NCBI GenBank assembly: GCA_011525365.1 | Contig: WTGQ01000003.1 | Location: 186,001 to 250,000, forward strand | Length of the DNA: 64,000 nt | Origin: Acidobacteriota bacterium | GTDB taxonomy: Bacteria > Acidobacteriota > Thermoanaerobaculia > Multivoradales > Multivoraceae | Direction: 5' to 3' | Shown here: one piece after another, positions 36,940-46,019 of the stretch | Layout: each line of letters opens with the position of its first letter | Numbering within the stretch: the first letter of the stretch is position 1 | Program-made: the position numbers and the translations under genes | Notes under the pieces: generated by a model | Told to the model about the DNA's origin: nothing | What the model saw: the letters and a program-made list of their open reading frames with translations, nothing else | Database searches by the model: none

Positions 36940-38162
36940 AGCAGGTCGCCGCCGCAGGCCGCCGCGCAGGTCCCGTGCGCCTCGAACGCCTGCACGACGT
37001 TCTTGCCGGTGCGCCAGCGATGGACCTCGTCCGGCCCGTCGACCAGGCGCTGGGCGCGGACGGCGCGATACCAGCCGGCCAGCGGCGTGTCCATGCTGTA
37101 GCCCAGGGCGCCGTGGAGCTGGAGCGCTGTGTCGACCACCTGGTGCACCATGTTGGCGAGGAAGACCTTGGCGATGCCGTTCTCGTTGCGCAGGTCCATG
37201 CCGTTCTCCGCCTTGTAGGCGATGTGGAGCAGCATGAGCCGGGCCTTGTAGAGCTCGGCGGCGCAGTCGGCGAGCATCCAGCGAACCCCCTGGCGGTCGG
37301 CGAGGCGCTTGCCGAAGGTCACCCGCTTCACAGCGTGGCCGACGGCGAGATCGAGTGCGCGCTGCGCTCTCGCCACGTTGTGCATGCCGTGACGCAGCCG
37401 CCCGTAGGCGAGGCGATGCTGGCCCATCGCGAAGCCCTGGCCGCGGCCGCCGAGCAGGTTCTCCTTCGGGACGATCAGGTTCTCGATGCGGATCTCCGAG
37501 TGCGAGCCTCCGAGTTTCAGGCCGAGCTCGGTATGCGGCTGCATGGTCTCGATGTCGCGGATGATCCTGTAGCCGGGGTTCGGCAGCTCGACGAGAAAGG
37601 TCGAGAACTGCCGGTGGCGGGCGACGTCGGGATCGGTCTTCGCCATGACCAGGGCGACGTCGGCGACGCTCGCGGAGGAGCTGAACCACTTCTCGCCGTT
37701 CAGCACGTAGTTGTCGCCGTCGAGAACGGCCGAGGTCTGCATGCCGGTGGCGTCCGCGCCGGCGGCCCTCTCGGTCATCGAGTAGCAGATGCGCTTCTCC
37801 CCCGCCAGCAGCGGCTTCAGGAAGCGTTCCTTCTGGTCCTCGGTGCCATTCTCGAGCAGCGTCAGCATGGTCGCGTCGTCGGGTCCCTGCGTGTTGAGGG
37901 AGAGCGCTCCGAGGAAGCTCTCGCCGAGCTCCATCTGGACCAGCGCGTTGGCCAGCGGCTTCAGCCCCATGCCGCCGTGTTCCTCCGGGATGAAGGGACA
38001 CCAGAGCCCCTGCGACCGTGCCTTCGCGCGGAGCCCGGCCAGCACCTCGTCGAAGTTCTCCGGCGTGCATCCCTCTTCGGCCGGGATGCACTCGTTCTGA
38101 ACGAAGTCGCGCACCTTGGCGCGCACCGCCTTGGTCTCTGCTGGAATCTCGAAATCGATCAT
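36936..38162 (-). CDS. Acyl-CoA dehydrogenase
   Basis: A 408-residue FAD-dependent acyl-CoA dehydrogenase. The family motifs are visible: CYSMTERAAGADATGMQT (FAD/substrate loop), LNGEKWFSSSASVADVALVMAKT, GGRGQGFAMGQHRLAYGRLRHGM, and the C-terminal helix with LQLHGALGYSMDTPL. Typical length. The closest types in this family act on branched or unusual acyl-CoAs; the substrate is not predictable. It is followed by, and overlaps (4 bases), the EF-hand propeller gene. Confidence 0.94.
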   Translation of the reverse strand: MIDFEIPAETKAVRAKVRDFVQNECIPAEEGCTPENFDEVLAGLRAKARSQGLWCPFIPEEHGGMGLKPLANALVQMELGESFLGALSLNTQGPDDATMLTLLENGTEDQKERFLKPLLAGEKRICYSMTERAAGADATGMQTSAVLDGDNYVLNGEKWFSSSASVADVALVMAKTDPDVARHRQFSTFLVELPNPGYRIIRDIETMQPHTELGLKLGGSHSEIRIENLIVPKENLLGGRGQGFAMGQHRLAYGRLRHGMHNVARAQRALDLAVGHAVKRVTFGKRLADRQGVRWMLADCAAELYKARLMLLHIAYKAENGMDLRNENGIAKVFLANMVHQVVDTALQLHGALGYSMDTPLAGWYRAVRAQRLVDGPDEVHRWRTGKNVVQAFEAHGTCAAACGGDLL

Positions 38163-38180
38163 CGCTTCTCCTTCAATGGT

Positions 38181-39230
38181 CTAGAAAATCGCCAGTGCGT
38201 TGAGCGGCGAGCCGGTTCCGGTTTCGACGGCCAGCGGCCCCGCCACGAGCAGGAACTCCCAGCGACCCAGCTCGGCCGCCGTCTCGGCGACGGCCTCCAG
38301 GTCCTGGTTGTCGAAGATGTCGATGCCCATGGCGACGATCGTCAGGATGTGAACCGGGAGATCGACGCCCTCCACCTGCGACGGAACGACGTCGAGCGCC
38401 GCATCGGAGCCGATGAACGAGATATCGCGGGAGCGAACCCAGGGCATCGTCGAGGCGTGGAGGCCGGCCGCGTTCTGCGACACCGCCCAGGGTCCGACTT
38501 CGGCGCGCCGTGCCCAGCGGCCGGTGCGGATGAAGACGGCGTCGCCGGCGCGGACGCGGAGCCCGGCCATCTCCTCGAAAGCTTCGAGGTCTTCGGTGTA
38601 GATCGGCGTCCCCGGCTCGAGATACGGCACGCCCCTCAGGCGGGGGATGTCGAACACAATGCCCCTCGTGACGATGCCTCCCCGGAGGTTGAAGATCGAA
38701 GACCGCGTGCAGCCCTCCTCGGTGACCGTGTCCTGCGAGTAGCCGTTGTACATCTTCCCCTTGTAGAGGATGTGACACAGGGCGTCGATGTGACTGTGCG
38801 AGTAACCGTGGTAGCTGATCTCGTAGCGATCGCTCACGCCGCCGCGGAACGCGGGCTCCTCTTCGGGATCGGGAAGCGCCAGGATCGCGCGCTCGAACGG
38901 CAGCGGCACGTCGACGGCCTGCTCGATGATCAGCGGATGGGCGAGTGAGACGGAGATGCCCTCCGTCGCCAGAGCCAGGGCCTCCAGGCGCTTCTCCGGG
39001 GTGATCAGGTTGGCCGCCCCCAACTGGTCGTCGTCGCCCCAGCGGCCCCAGTTGGAGAGCTCCTCCATCAGCCGCTCGATGTCCGCCTGGGAGAGATCGC
39101 GCGATTCGGCGGAGTAGCTCGGGGCGGGTTCCGGCGAGGATGCCGGCTCAATCGCCTCCTCCGGGGTCGCCGCGCAGGCGCCGGTCAGCAGTGTGCACGC
39201 AATGCCGAGCGTCAGATGTGTGGACTTCAT
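38181..39230 (-). CDS. Exported cyclase-family hydrolase (PF04199-like)
   Basis: A 349-residue protein of the cyclase / kynurenine-formamidase-like family. The metal site appears as YHGYSHSHIDALCHI, a variant of the usual HxGTHxDxPxH. A lipobox-like LLTGAC in the signal suggests a lipoprotein. The start ATG follows GGGGGAG. Family enzymes hydrolyse amides or cyclic compounds using Zn or Mn. It lies 18 bases downstream of the acyl-CoA dehydrogenase start side on the same strand and is divergent from the MBL-fold gene. Confidence 0.85.
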   Translation of the reverse strand: MKSTHLTLGIACTLLTGACAATPEEAIEPASSPEPAPSYSAESRDLSQADIERLMEELSNWGRWGDDDQLGAANLITPEKRLEALALATEGISVSLAHPLIIEQAVDVPLPFERAILALPDPEEEPAFRGGVSDRYEISYHGYSHSHIDALCHILYKGKMYNGYSQDTVTEEGCTRSSIFNLRGGIVTRGIVFDIPRLRGVPYLEPGTPIYTEDLEAFEEMAGLRVRAGDAVFIRTGRWARRAEVGPWAVSQNAAGLHASTMPWVRSRDISFIGSDAALDVVPSQVEGVDLPVHILTIVAMGIDIFDNQDLEAVAETAAELGRWEFLLVAGPLAVETGTGSPLNALAIF

Positions 39231-39333
39231 GTGCTCCCCCCTCTTCCGGATCCGGGCCGATCTCCGGCTCTCGCGGCAGGGTAGCGCAACACCCCATTTG
39301 CTAGCTTGCCGCCTGTTGCCGGGGAGGAAGCTG

Positions 39334-40290
39334 ATGAAACGGTGGGTGAGGCTGGACGTGAAGCTCGCGGCTCTTTCGCTGGTGTCACTCGCGCCCGTCC
39401 CAGTGAACGGCCAGCCAGAGGAGCCGAAGACGGTCCGGATCGACACCCTGGGCGTGATGGACACCCTCTACCACCTGTCGGGCGGCGGCGCCAACTCGCT
39501 AGCGCTCATCGACGAGATCAACGGCGGCGTGGTGTTGATCGACACGAAGCCCCCGGGTTGGGGCCAGCCGGTGCGGGATGCCCTCGACGGGGTGACCGAC
39601 CTCCCCGTGTCGACGATCATCAACACCCACGCGCATCCCGATCACACCGGCAGCAACGGCGAGTTCGGGGCCGCCGCCTTGATCGTGGCGCACGAGAACA
39701 CCAGGGCGAACATGGCCCGGATGGACCTCTACTCGGGACCGAACGCCGCTTCGCTGCCCACGAAGACGTTCGCGGACCGGTTCTCGCTGCTGGAGGACAT
39801 CGACCGCATCGAGCTGTACCACTTCGGCCCGGCCCACACAGATGGCGACATCATCGTCGTCTTCCCCGCCAAGGGGGTGGCGTACCTGGGAGGCCTGTTT
39901 CCCTCGAAAGCGACGCCGGTTATCGACACGCAGAACGGCGGGAGCGGCGTGGCCTTTCCCGACACGTTGGCGAAGGCGGTTGCCGGGATCACGGGTGTGA
40001 GGCTTGTCGTCACCGGCCACGGCGAGCCACCCGTGACGTACGCCGGACGGGGTCGCCGGGAAACGGGGGCGAACCGCCCCTGGACAGGGTTCATGACGTG
40101 GGAGGATCTGGAGGAGTACGCCGACTTCAACCGCGACTTTCTGGCGGCCACGCGGAGAGCCTTTCGAGCCGGCCTGAGCGTCGAGGAAGCGGCGGCGACC
40201 CTCGAGTTGCCTGAGCGCTACAAGGACTACGGCATGGAACACGCGAGAGCGAACGTCGAAGCGATCTATGACGAGCTGGCGAACAGGTAG
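39334..40290 (+). CDS. Exported metallo-beta-lactamase-fold hydrolase
   Basis: A 318-residue MBL-fold protein with a signal peptide ending VNG-Q. Zinc ligands are in NTHAHPDHTGS, FGPAHTDGD and VTGHGEPP, the full set for this fold. It resembles the exported MBL at 10621 in architecture. The start follows GGGGAGGAAG. It precedes the propeller gene at 40301 by 10 bases, so the two are an operon. Confidence 0.9.
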   Translation: MKRWVRLDVKLAALSLVSLAPVPVNGQPEEPKTVRIDTLGVMDTLYHLSGGGANSLALIDEINGGVVLIDTKPPGWGQPVRDALDGVTDLPVSTIINTHAHPDHTGSNGEFGAAALIVAHENTRANMARMDLYSGPNAASLPTKTFADRFSLLEDIDRIELYHFGPAHTDGDIIVVFPAKGVAYLGGLFPSKATPVIDTQNGGSGVAFPDTLAKAVAGITGVRLVVTGHGEPPVTYAGRGRRETGANRPWTGFMTWEDLEEYADFNRDFLAATRRAFRAGLSVEEAAATLELPERYKDYGMEHARANVEAIYDELANR

Positions 40291-40300
40291 AGGGCCGCGT

Positions 40301-41644
40301 ATGACCAGACGCATTACGGTGGCGCTCGCGTGTGCCACGTTCATCCTGGTGGGTGCGGCCCAGGCACGTGCCGACGACTGGCCGGAGTTTCGGGGCAAGG
40401 GCCGCCTCGGCGTCTGGCACGAGACCGGCATCCTGGAGCAGTTCCCCGCCGAGGGCCTGAAGGCGCTCTGGCGGACCCCGATCAAGGCAGGGTTCGCGGG
40501 CCCCGCCGTGGCAGGCGGCCGCGTCTTCATCACCGATTTCGAGGCCACGCACGGCATGCGCGGAACCGAGCGGGCGCTCGCGCTCGATGAAGCGACCGGC
40601 CGCATCCTGTGGACTCGGGAATGGGAGGCGGACTACGCGGGGATCCAGTGGGAAACGGGCCCCGGCGCGACGCCGACGGTCGATGGAGACCGCGTCTACA
40701 CCCTGGGACGCACGGGCGTCCTGTCGGCGTTCGATGTCGAGACCGGCGCCCTCCTCTGGCGCAAGGACTACGCTGAGGACTACGGCGTCGACCGGTTGCA
40801 GTGGGGGTTCGACTGGGGCTATGCCAGCGCGCCGCTGGTCGACGGCCCGCGGCTCATCTGCTTCGTCGGCGGCCCGGAGAACGCACGCGTGGTCGCGTTC
40901 GACAAGATGACCGGCGAGGAGCTCTGGCGCGCGCTCGACAGCGAAGCGGATCTCGGCGTCGCGCAGCCGATCATCATCGAGGCCGGCGGCGCGCGTCAGC
41001 TCATCGTCTGGAATCCGGAAGAAGTCGTCTCACTCGATCCGACCAACGGCGAGTTCTATTGGCGGCAGCCCTACACGGTCGGCGGCGCGATGACGGTGGC
41101 GACGCCGGTGCAGGCCGGGTCTCAACTGTTCTTCACGACGTTCTACGACGGACCCCTGATGCTGAAACTCGACCAGGACAGGCCCGGCGCCGCCGTCGCC
41201 TGGAAGGGCTCGAGCAACAGCGAGATTCAGACCGACGGGCTGCACGCCGTGCTGGCGACGCCGATCATCGAGGGCGGGACCATCTACGGCATCTGCAGCT
41301 ACGGCCAGCTACGCGGCCTGAACGCCGAGACCGGCGAGCGTCTCTGGGAAACGCAGGAAGCGACCGGAGAACGACGGCGCTGGGTGTCCGGGTTCCTGGT
41401 CCGGAACGGCGACCGCGTCTTCATCAACAACGACCGCGGCGACCTGATCATCGCCCGACTGAGTCGTTCCGGCTACCAAGAGATCAGCCGAACGCAACTG
41501 ATCACCCCCACGTCGCGACCCGGTAACCGGCGGGAACTGCGTTACGTGAGCTGGGTTCACCCGGCCTACGCCAACAGGCACGTCTACATGAGAAACGACG
41601 AGGAGATGATCTCCGTGTCGTTGAACGCGGCAGACTACGAGTGA
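40301..41644 (+). CDS. Exported BamB/PQQ-like beta-propeller protein
   Basis: A 447-residue propeller with a signal peptide ending ARA-D. The mature part opens DDWPEFRGKGRLGVWHETG, close to the protein at 1669. Blade repeats include GGRVFITDFEA, GDRVYTLGRTG, TGEELWRAL, EGGTIYGICSYG and GDRVFINNDRG. No catalytic domain. It follows the MBL-fold hydrolase gene and may act with it. A palindrome GCTCCGGAGC lies at 41693-41702, before the next gene. Confidence 0.88.
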   Translation: MTRRITVALACATFILVGAAQARADDWPEFRGKGRLGVWHETGILEQFPAEGLKALWRTPIKAGFAGPAVAGGRVFITDFEATHGMRGTERALALDEATGRILWTREWEADYAGIQWETGPGATPTVDGDRVYTLGRTGVLSAFDVETGALLWRKDYAEDYGVDRLQWGFDWGYASAPLVDGPRLICFVGGPENARVVAFDKMTGEELWRALDSEADLGVAQPIIIEAGGARQLIVWNPEEVVSLDPTNGEFYWRQPYTVGGAMTVATPVQAGSQLFFTTFYDGPLMLKLDQDRPGAAVAWKGSSNSEIQTDGLHAVLATPIIEGGTIYGICSYGQLRGLNAETGERLWETQEATGERRRWVSGFLVRNGDRVFINNDRGDLIIARLSRSGYQEISRTQLITPTSRPGNRRELRYVSWVHPAYANRHVYMRNDEEMISVSLNAADYE

Positions 41645-41712
41645 CACCCGGAGGGGCCGCGAAGGCCGCTGAAGCGCCAGCTTCCCGGCAAAGCTCCGGA
41701 GCGGAGGAGTAA

Positions 41713-42087
41713 GTGCCCGTCTCTGTCGAGTACACCAACGAGTTCGAGACGTGGTGGGACACCCTGACTCCTGCTCATCAACGCGCCACGTCAAACTCGG
41801 TGGACGCTCTGATCCGGGAGGGTGTCCGCCTAGGCTTCCCCCACTCCTCCGCGGTGAAGAGTTCGCGTCACTCTCACATGCGCGAGCTCCGGGTCAGTAC
41901 ACGCCCTCCCATTCGTGTCTTTTACGCCTTCGACCCTCGGCGATCCGCTATCCTCCTCATTGGTGGTCACAAGACGACCGACAACCGCTTCTACCGCGAT
42001 CTCGTTCACCGCGCAGACGCGCTCTATGACGAGCACCTCCACGAACTAGGTCTCGAACGCTCCGACCACGAAGGACCCAGCCGATGA
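41713..42087 (+). CDS. RelE/HigB-type toxin (Gp49-like)
   Basis: A 124-residue protein of the phage-derived Gp49-like/HigB toxin family. The core fold is visible in EFETWWDTLTPAHQ, HMRELRVSTRPPIRVFYAFDPRR and ILLIGGHKTTDNRFYRD. These toxins cut mRNA at the ribosome. The GTG start follows GGAGGAG. The stop overlaps the next ATG (ATGA), the normal arrangement for a toxin with its antitoxin. Confidence 0.85.
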   Translation: MPVSVEYTNEFETWWDTLTPAHQRATSNSVDALIREGVRLGFPHSSAVKSSRHSHMRELRVSTRPPIRVFYAFDPRRSAILLIGGHKTTDNRFYRDLVHRADALYDEHLHELGLERSDHEGPSR

Positions 42088-42275
42088 GCGGACACCACCC
42101 TTGGAAGACCCTCCTCGAACGCACCTTCACCCCCGAAGAACGCGCCGAGATTGCGAGCGAAGGTGCGAAGATCGCCGCTGACAATCGCCGGCGCCGTGCA
42201 TCCCGTGTCGACGGTAGCTCACCGGCGCGACCGCAACCGCGACCACGCCGACCCGCATCCGCCCGCTCCCGCTGA
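42084..42275 (+). CDS. Truncated HigA-like antitoxin, DNA-binding domain missing
   Basis: A 63-residue protein, overlapping the toxin stop by 4 bases. Its first 35 residues (HPWKTLLERTFTPEERAEIASEG) look like the N-terminus of the HigA-type antitoxins that partner Gp49-like toxins. Where the helix-turn-helix domain should follow, the chain turns into Arg/Pro-rich sequence (ASRVDGSSPARPQPRPRRP) and ends. I read this as a decayed antitoxin. It might still bind the toxin, since HigA N-terminal helices can be involved in binding. Confidence 0.55.
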   Translation: MSGHHPWKTLLERTFTPEERAEIASEGAKIAADNRRRRASRVDGSSPARPQPRPRRPASARSR

Positions 42276-42309
42276 GCGCCCGGGCGCTTTCGGCCCGCAG
42301 CCTGCAGAA

Positions 42310-42591
42310 GTGAAGATCTCGCCTTGCCAGAGCGGCGCGTCAGAAGACAGCAACACGGAACTACTCTCTCGAATCACGGCCCGGCCGGATGTGTTCGGTG
42401 GCAAGCCGATCATCCGCGACATGCGGATCTCTGTGGAGCTGATTCTCAGTCTTCTGGCGCAGGGCCTGACTCCGGACGCCATCCTGGATGACTATCCGGA
42501 TCTGGAGGCAGACGACATTCGAGCTTGCGCGGCCTACGCTCACGAAGTCATCACGCGAGACACACCGCCCGCGGTGTCCGTCGCGAAGTAG
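42310..42591 (+). CDS. DUF433 antitoxin-like protein, toxin partner absent
   Basis: About 93 residues from a GTG at 42310 (the frame is open further upstream). The DUF433 domain is clear: ITARPDVFGGKPIIRDMRISV, QGLTPDAILDDYPDLEADDIRACAAYA. Such proteins are HTH-containing antitoxins that usually precede a PIN-like DUF5615 toxin. No such toxin follows; 65 bases later an unrelated DUF3604 gene begins. It is an orphan or remnant. Confidence 0.75.
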   Translation: MKISPCQSGASEDSNTELLSRITARPDVFGGKPIIRDMRISVELILSLLAQGLTPDAILDDYPDLEADDIRACAAYAHEVITRDTPPAVSVAK

Positions 42592-42656
42592 TGGGGTGCC
42601 CTTGTGGCCGATGCGCCGGCCGCCTTTGCTTGAACCCGGCTGAATCGGAGCCCACC

Positions 42657-44456
42657 ATGCGACCTCCCCGACTCCTTGTCCCGGCGATTCTGGGGATTCT
42701 CCCGGCGGTCGCGCCGCTCTCGCCTGCCGCAGGGGAGGAGCGCTCGGCGTTCTTCGGCGACCTGCACGTGCACACCGCCTACTCGTTCGATGCCTTCTCG
42801 TTCGCCACGCGGACGACGCCCGACGACGCGTACCGGTTCGCCGCCGGAGAGGCGATCAGGCATCCTTCGGGAAACGAGATCCAGCTCGACCGGCCCCTCG
42901 ACTTCTACGCCGTGACGGACCATGCGGCGTATCTCGGGGTCCTGCGCGCCCTCGCCGACCCCGGCCACCCGCTCGCTGACGATCCCGACGTCCAGCGCTA
43001 CGTCGACGCGACGACGGTCAAGGCGCGGGGAGGCTACCTGCCGGGCGCCTCGGATTTCGTGGCCCGGCACGATGACCCGGAAGTGCTGCGGACGGCGTGG
43101 CGGGAGATCGTCGACGCCGCGGAACGCCACTATCGGCCGGGCACGCTGACGACCTTCATCGGTTACGAGTACACGCCGTCGCGGGACGGCGGCAACCTGC
43201 ACCGGAACGTGATCTTCAGGGGCGGCGCGCCCCAGGTACCCTTCAGCCGGCTCGATTCGGCGAATCCCGAGGACCTCTGGACCTGGATGGATCGCCTGCG
43301 CGACCAGGGCATCGAGGCGCTGGCGATCCCGCACAACTCCAACGGCTCGGACGGCTGGATGTTCCAGACCGAGACGTTCGCCGGGGCTCAGCTCGACGCC
43401 GACTACGCGACGAAGCGGATGCGCAACGAGCCGGTCGTCGAGATCACGCAGGTCAAGGGCACGTCCGAGACGCATCCCTTTCTGTCGCCCAACGACGAGT
43501 GGGCCGACTTCGAGATCTTCCCCTTCCGCGTCGGCCTGTGGGCCAAGAGCCGACCCAGGGGCAGCTACGTCCGCCAGGCGCTGCTGGACGGCATCGCGTT
43601 TCAGAGCGAGGAGGGCTTCAACCCGTATCGCTTGGGTTTCGTCGGCGCCAGCGACACCCACAACTCGGGTTTTGTGTTCGACGAGGAGAAGCACACCGGG
43701 AAGGTCGGCGTACACGACTTCGACCCGGTCAGCAGGGGCTCGGTCCCGGCCGACGTCGTCGACGGCGTGCCGACGTATCGCGAGGTCTTCCGCCGCTACT
43801 ACAGCAACTCGGGTCTGACCGGTGTCTGGGCCGAGGAGAACACCCGGGAGGCCGTCTACGCGGCCCTGCGCCGCAAGGAGACCTTCGCCACCTCGGGCAC
43901 TCGCATCCGGGTGCGGATGTTCGCCGGCTACGGCCTGCCCGATGACCTTCACCGCCGTGACGACATGGCGGCGGTGGCCTACGAGCGCGGCGTCGCCATG
44001 GGAGGCGAGATCGACGCCGAGCGAGGCGGCAGTCCGGTGTTCGCGGTGCGCGCGCTGCGCGACCCGTCCGGCGCTCCGCTCCAGCGTCTCCAGATCGTCA
44101 AGGGCTGGGTCGAGGACGGCGACCGGCACGAGCGGGTCTTCGACGTCGCCTGCTCCGACGGGCTGGAGCCGGATCCCGGGACGCACCGCTGTCCGGACAA
44201 CGGCGCCTCGGTCGACCTGTCCAACTGCGCCATCAGCCAGGACGTGGGCGACGCCGAACTGGGAACGACCTGGAGCGATCCCGACTTCGATCCCGGGCAT
44301 CACGCCTTCTACTACGTTCGCGTCCTGGAGAACCCGACGTGCCGCTGGTCGACGTGGGATGCCGTGAAAGCCGGCGTTGCGCCGCGCGTATCCCTGCCGG
44401 CGACGATCCAGGAGCGCGCCTGGTCGTCGCCGATCTGGATTGCTCCCGGCAGCTAG
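42657..44456 (+). CDS. Exported DUF3604 protein (PHP-like metal-dependent)
   Basis: A 599-residue protein with a signal peptide ending AAG-E. DUF3604 opens GDLHVHTAYSFDA, with FYAVTDHAAYLGV, AIPHNSNGSDG and GASDTHNSG giving His/Asp residues like those of the PHP phosphoesterase fold. The biochemical role is not established. Cys residues near the C-terminus (VACSDG, HRCPDN, LSNCAIS) are consistent with periplasmic disulfides. The start ATG follows GGAG. It converges with the sulfatase gene across a palindromic element. Confidence 0.88.
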   Translation: MRPPRLLVPAILGILPAVAPLSPAAGEERSAFFGDLHVHTAYSFDAFSFATRTTPDDAYRFAAGEAIRHPSGNEIQLDRPLDFYAVTDHAAYLGVLRALADPGHPLADDPDVQRYVDATTVKARGGYLPGASDFVARHDDPEVLRTAWREIVDAAERHYRPGTLTTFIGYEYTPSRDGGNLHRNVIFRGGAPQVPFSRLDSANPEDLWTWMDRLRDQGIEALAIPHNSNGSDGWMFQTETFAGAQLDADYATKRMRNEPVVEITQVKGTSETHPFLSPNDEWADFEIFPFRVGLWAKSRPRGSYVRQALLDGIAFQSEEGFNPYRLGFVGASDTHNSGFVFDEEKHTGKVGVHDFDPVSRGSVPADVVDGVPTYREVFRRYYSNSGLTGVWAEENTREAVYAALRRKETFATSGTRIRVRMFAGYGLPDDLHRRDDMAAVAYERGVAMGGEIDAERGGSPVFAVRALRDPSGAPLQRLQIVKGWVEDGDRHERVFDVACSDGLEPDPGTHRCPDNGASVDLSNCAISQDVGDAELGTTWSDPDFDPGHHAFYYVRVLENPTCRWSTWDAVKAGVAPRVSLPATIQERAWSSPIWIAPGS

Positions 44457-44535
44457 CGCGGCAGGAGTCCAGAAGCCGGTGCTGCGCGCCGGATGCCGGC
44501 CAGAAGGCCGGCGCACCCAGTTCCTGCCGCGCTAG
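44453..44535. terminator. Inverted-repeat element spanning two convergent stop codons
   Basis: A perfect 14-bp inverted repeat, CTAGCGCGGCAGGA (44453-44466) and TCCTGCCGCGCTAG (44522-44535), contains the stop codon of the plus-strand DUF3604 gene in its left arm and that of the minus-strand sulfatase in its right arm. The enclosed 55 bases contain a REP-like repeat (copy C). It would form a strong hairpin in either transcript. Bidirectional termination is inferred. Confidence 0.7.
44495..44512 (+). repeat. REP-like palindromic repeat, copy C
   Basis: Core GCCGGCC-AGAA-GGCCGGC preceded by GGAT and followed by GCGCACCCAGT, the short form of the repeat family (lacking the GACAGG unit of copies A and B). 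Confidence 0.88.
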
Positions 44536-46019
44536 GGCGGGGCCGGATCGAGGCCGACGTCGTTCGCCGCGCCGGCCCGGTGGGAGCGGCCCGGCAGGAG
44601 TTCGGTGAGGCGACGCTCTTCCTCGGGCTGATCGGCGACCTGCAGCACCTTCTTGCGCGAAGGGTTCCGCGGCAGCATGGCCCGAAGCCGCTGCTTCGTG
44701 TCGGCATGCTCGGGGAGGCTCGCCAGGTTGCGCCACTCGTTCGGATCGCTGTCGTGGTCGTAGAGCTCTTCGCCCTCGGGATAGGTCGTGTAGCGCCAGC
44801 GCTCGGTGCGGATCGAGCTCCTGTCCGGCGCGTCGGAAGTGATCGCGGGGTGATCCCACTCGGCCTCGGGGTTTTCGAGCAGCGGCCGCAGGCTCTCCCC
44901 GTCGAGGTCCTCGCGCCCGGGGAGCCCGGCGAGGTCCGCCAGGGTGGGGTAGATGTCGAGCAACTCGGCGGTCCGGTCGCAGAATGCTCCCTTCGCCTCG
45001 ATCCCGGGGCCGGCGAAGATGATCGGCACGCGGCAGGAGCGCTCCCAGAGCGTGTACTTGCGCCACTGGTTCTTCTCGCCGAGCTGCCAGCCGTGATCGG
45101 TCCACAGGACGATGACCGTGTTCCCGGCGTAGGGCCCTTCGTCGAGCGCTTTCAGCACCCGCCCCACGTTCGCATCGGCGAAGTTGATGCACGCGAGATA
45201 GGCCGCGACGGCGCGCCTCCACTGCCCCGTCGCTGTCACCAGCTCGTGGTCTTCCAGACCGCGCTCCGTGGGCGCGGACTCCGGCACGTCGTCGAGGTCG
45301 TTCGCGAGGTAAGGCGGCAGCTCGACCTCGGCCTCGGGGAACCTGTCGAAGTACTTCTTCGGGGCGTAGAACGGCAGGTGCGGGCGATAGAAGCCGCAGG
45401 CCAGGAAGAACGGCCTTGAGTGATCTCTCGACAGATACTCAGCCGCCCAGTTGGCGAGCTGGGTGTCGGTCGTCTCTTCGTCGTCGACGTCGAGGGAACC
45501 CCAGTCGAAGCCACCGCGGTCGAGCTCGTTCACCGGGTAGCCGGAGGCCCACAGGAAGCCGCGGAAGCTGTGGTAGTAGTGCCACGACGCGGCTTCGTTC
45601 TGGCTTTGGTGAAACGTCTTGCCGCCGCCGATCGCTTCGTAGCCGTGCTGCATGAAGTGCTGCGGCAGGGTGACGGCCAGCGGCATGGCGTCGCGCCAGA
45701 CGTCCCCGTTGCCGTAGCAGCCGGACGTGGTCGGGCGCCGGCCGGTCATCAGGCTCGCCCGGGAGGGGTTGCAGGCGGGCGTCTGGCAGTAGGCCCGACG
45801 GAACGTGACGCCGCGCCCCGCGAGCGCGTCGATGTTCGGCGTGAGCGTCTGCGGGTGTCCGTCGAGAACGCCGATCCAGTCGTTCAGATCGTCGATCGAG
45901 ATCATCAGGACGTTCGGGCCAGCGGCGCGCGGCTGTCGAGTGCCCGCGCAGCCCGCGGCCAGGGCGCCGAGACCCAGTCCTCCGAGCAGCTCGCGTCGCG
46001 AGAGCGGCTCGCCGCTCAA
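44532..46019 (-). CDS. Sulfatase (formylglycine type, iduronate-2-sulfatase-like), Tat-exported
   Basis: A 495-residue type I sulfatase. The N-terminus SRRELLGGLGLGALAAGC fits a Tat signal with a lipobox (Cys24). The metal-site start is SIDDLNDW. The formylglycine motif is CNPSR with Cys83. TDHGWQLGEKNQW is the second metal segment. The overall order and the DGHPQTLTPNIDALA opening fit iduronate-2-sulfatase-like enzymes (COG3119). It requires FGE, which is encoded about 4.5 kb away. The 5' end overlaps the upstream sulfatase stop by 4 bases. Confidence 0.94.
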   Translation of the reverse strand: MSGEPLSRRELLGGLGLGALAAGCAGTRQPRAAGPNVLMISIDDLNDWIGVLDGHPQTLTPNIDALAGRGVTFRRAYCQTPACNPSRASLMTGRRPTTSGCYGNGDVWRDAMPLAVTLPQHFMQHGYEAIGGGKTFHQSQNEAASWHYYHSFRGFLWASGYPVNELDRGGFDWGSLDVDDEETTDTQLANWAAEYLSRDHSRPFFLACGFYRPHLPFYAPKKYFDRFPEAEVELPPYLANDLDDVPESAPTERGLEDHELVTATGQWRRAVAAYLACINFADANVGRVLKALDEGPYAGNTVIVLWTDHGWQLGEKNQWRKYTLWERSCRVPIIFAGPGIEAKGAFCDRTAELLDIYPTLADLAGLPGREDLDGESLRPLLENPEAEWDHPAITSDAPDRSSIRTERWRYTTYPEGEELYDHDSDPNEWRNLASLPEHADTKQRLRAMLPRNPSRKKVLQVADQPEEERRLTELLPGRSHRAGAANDVGLDPAPP

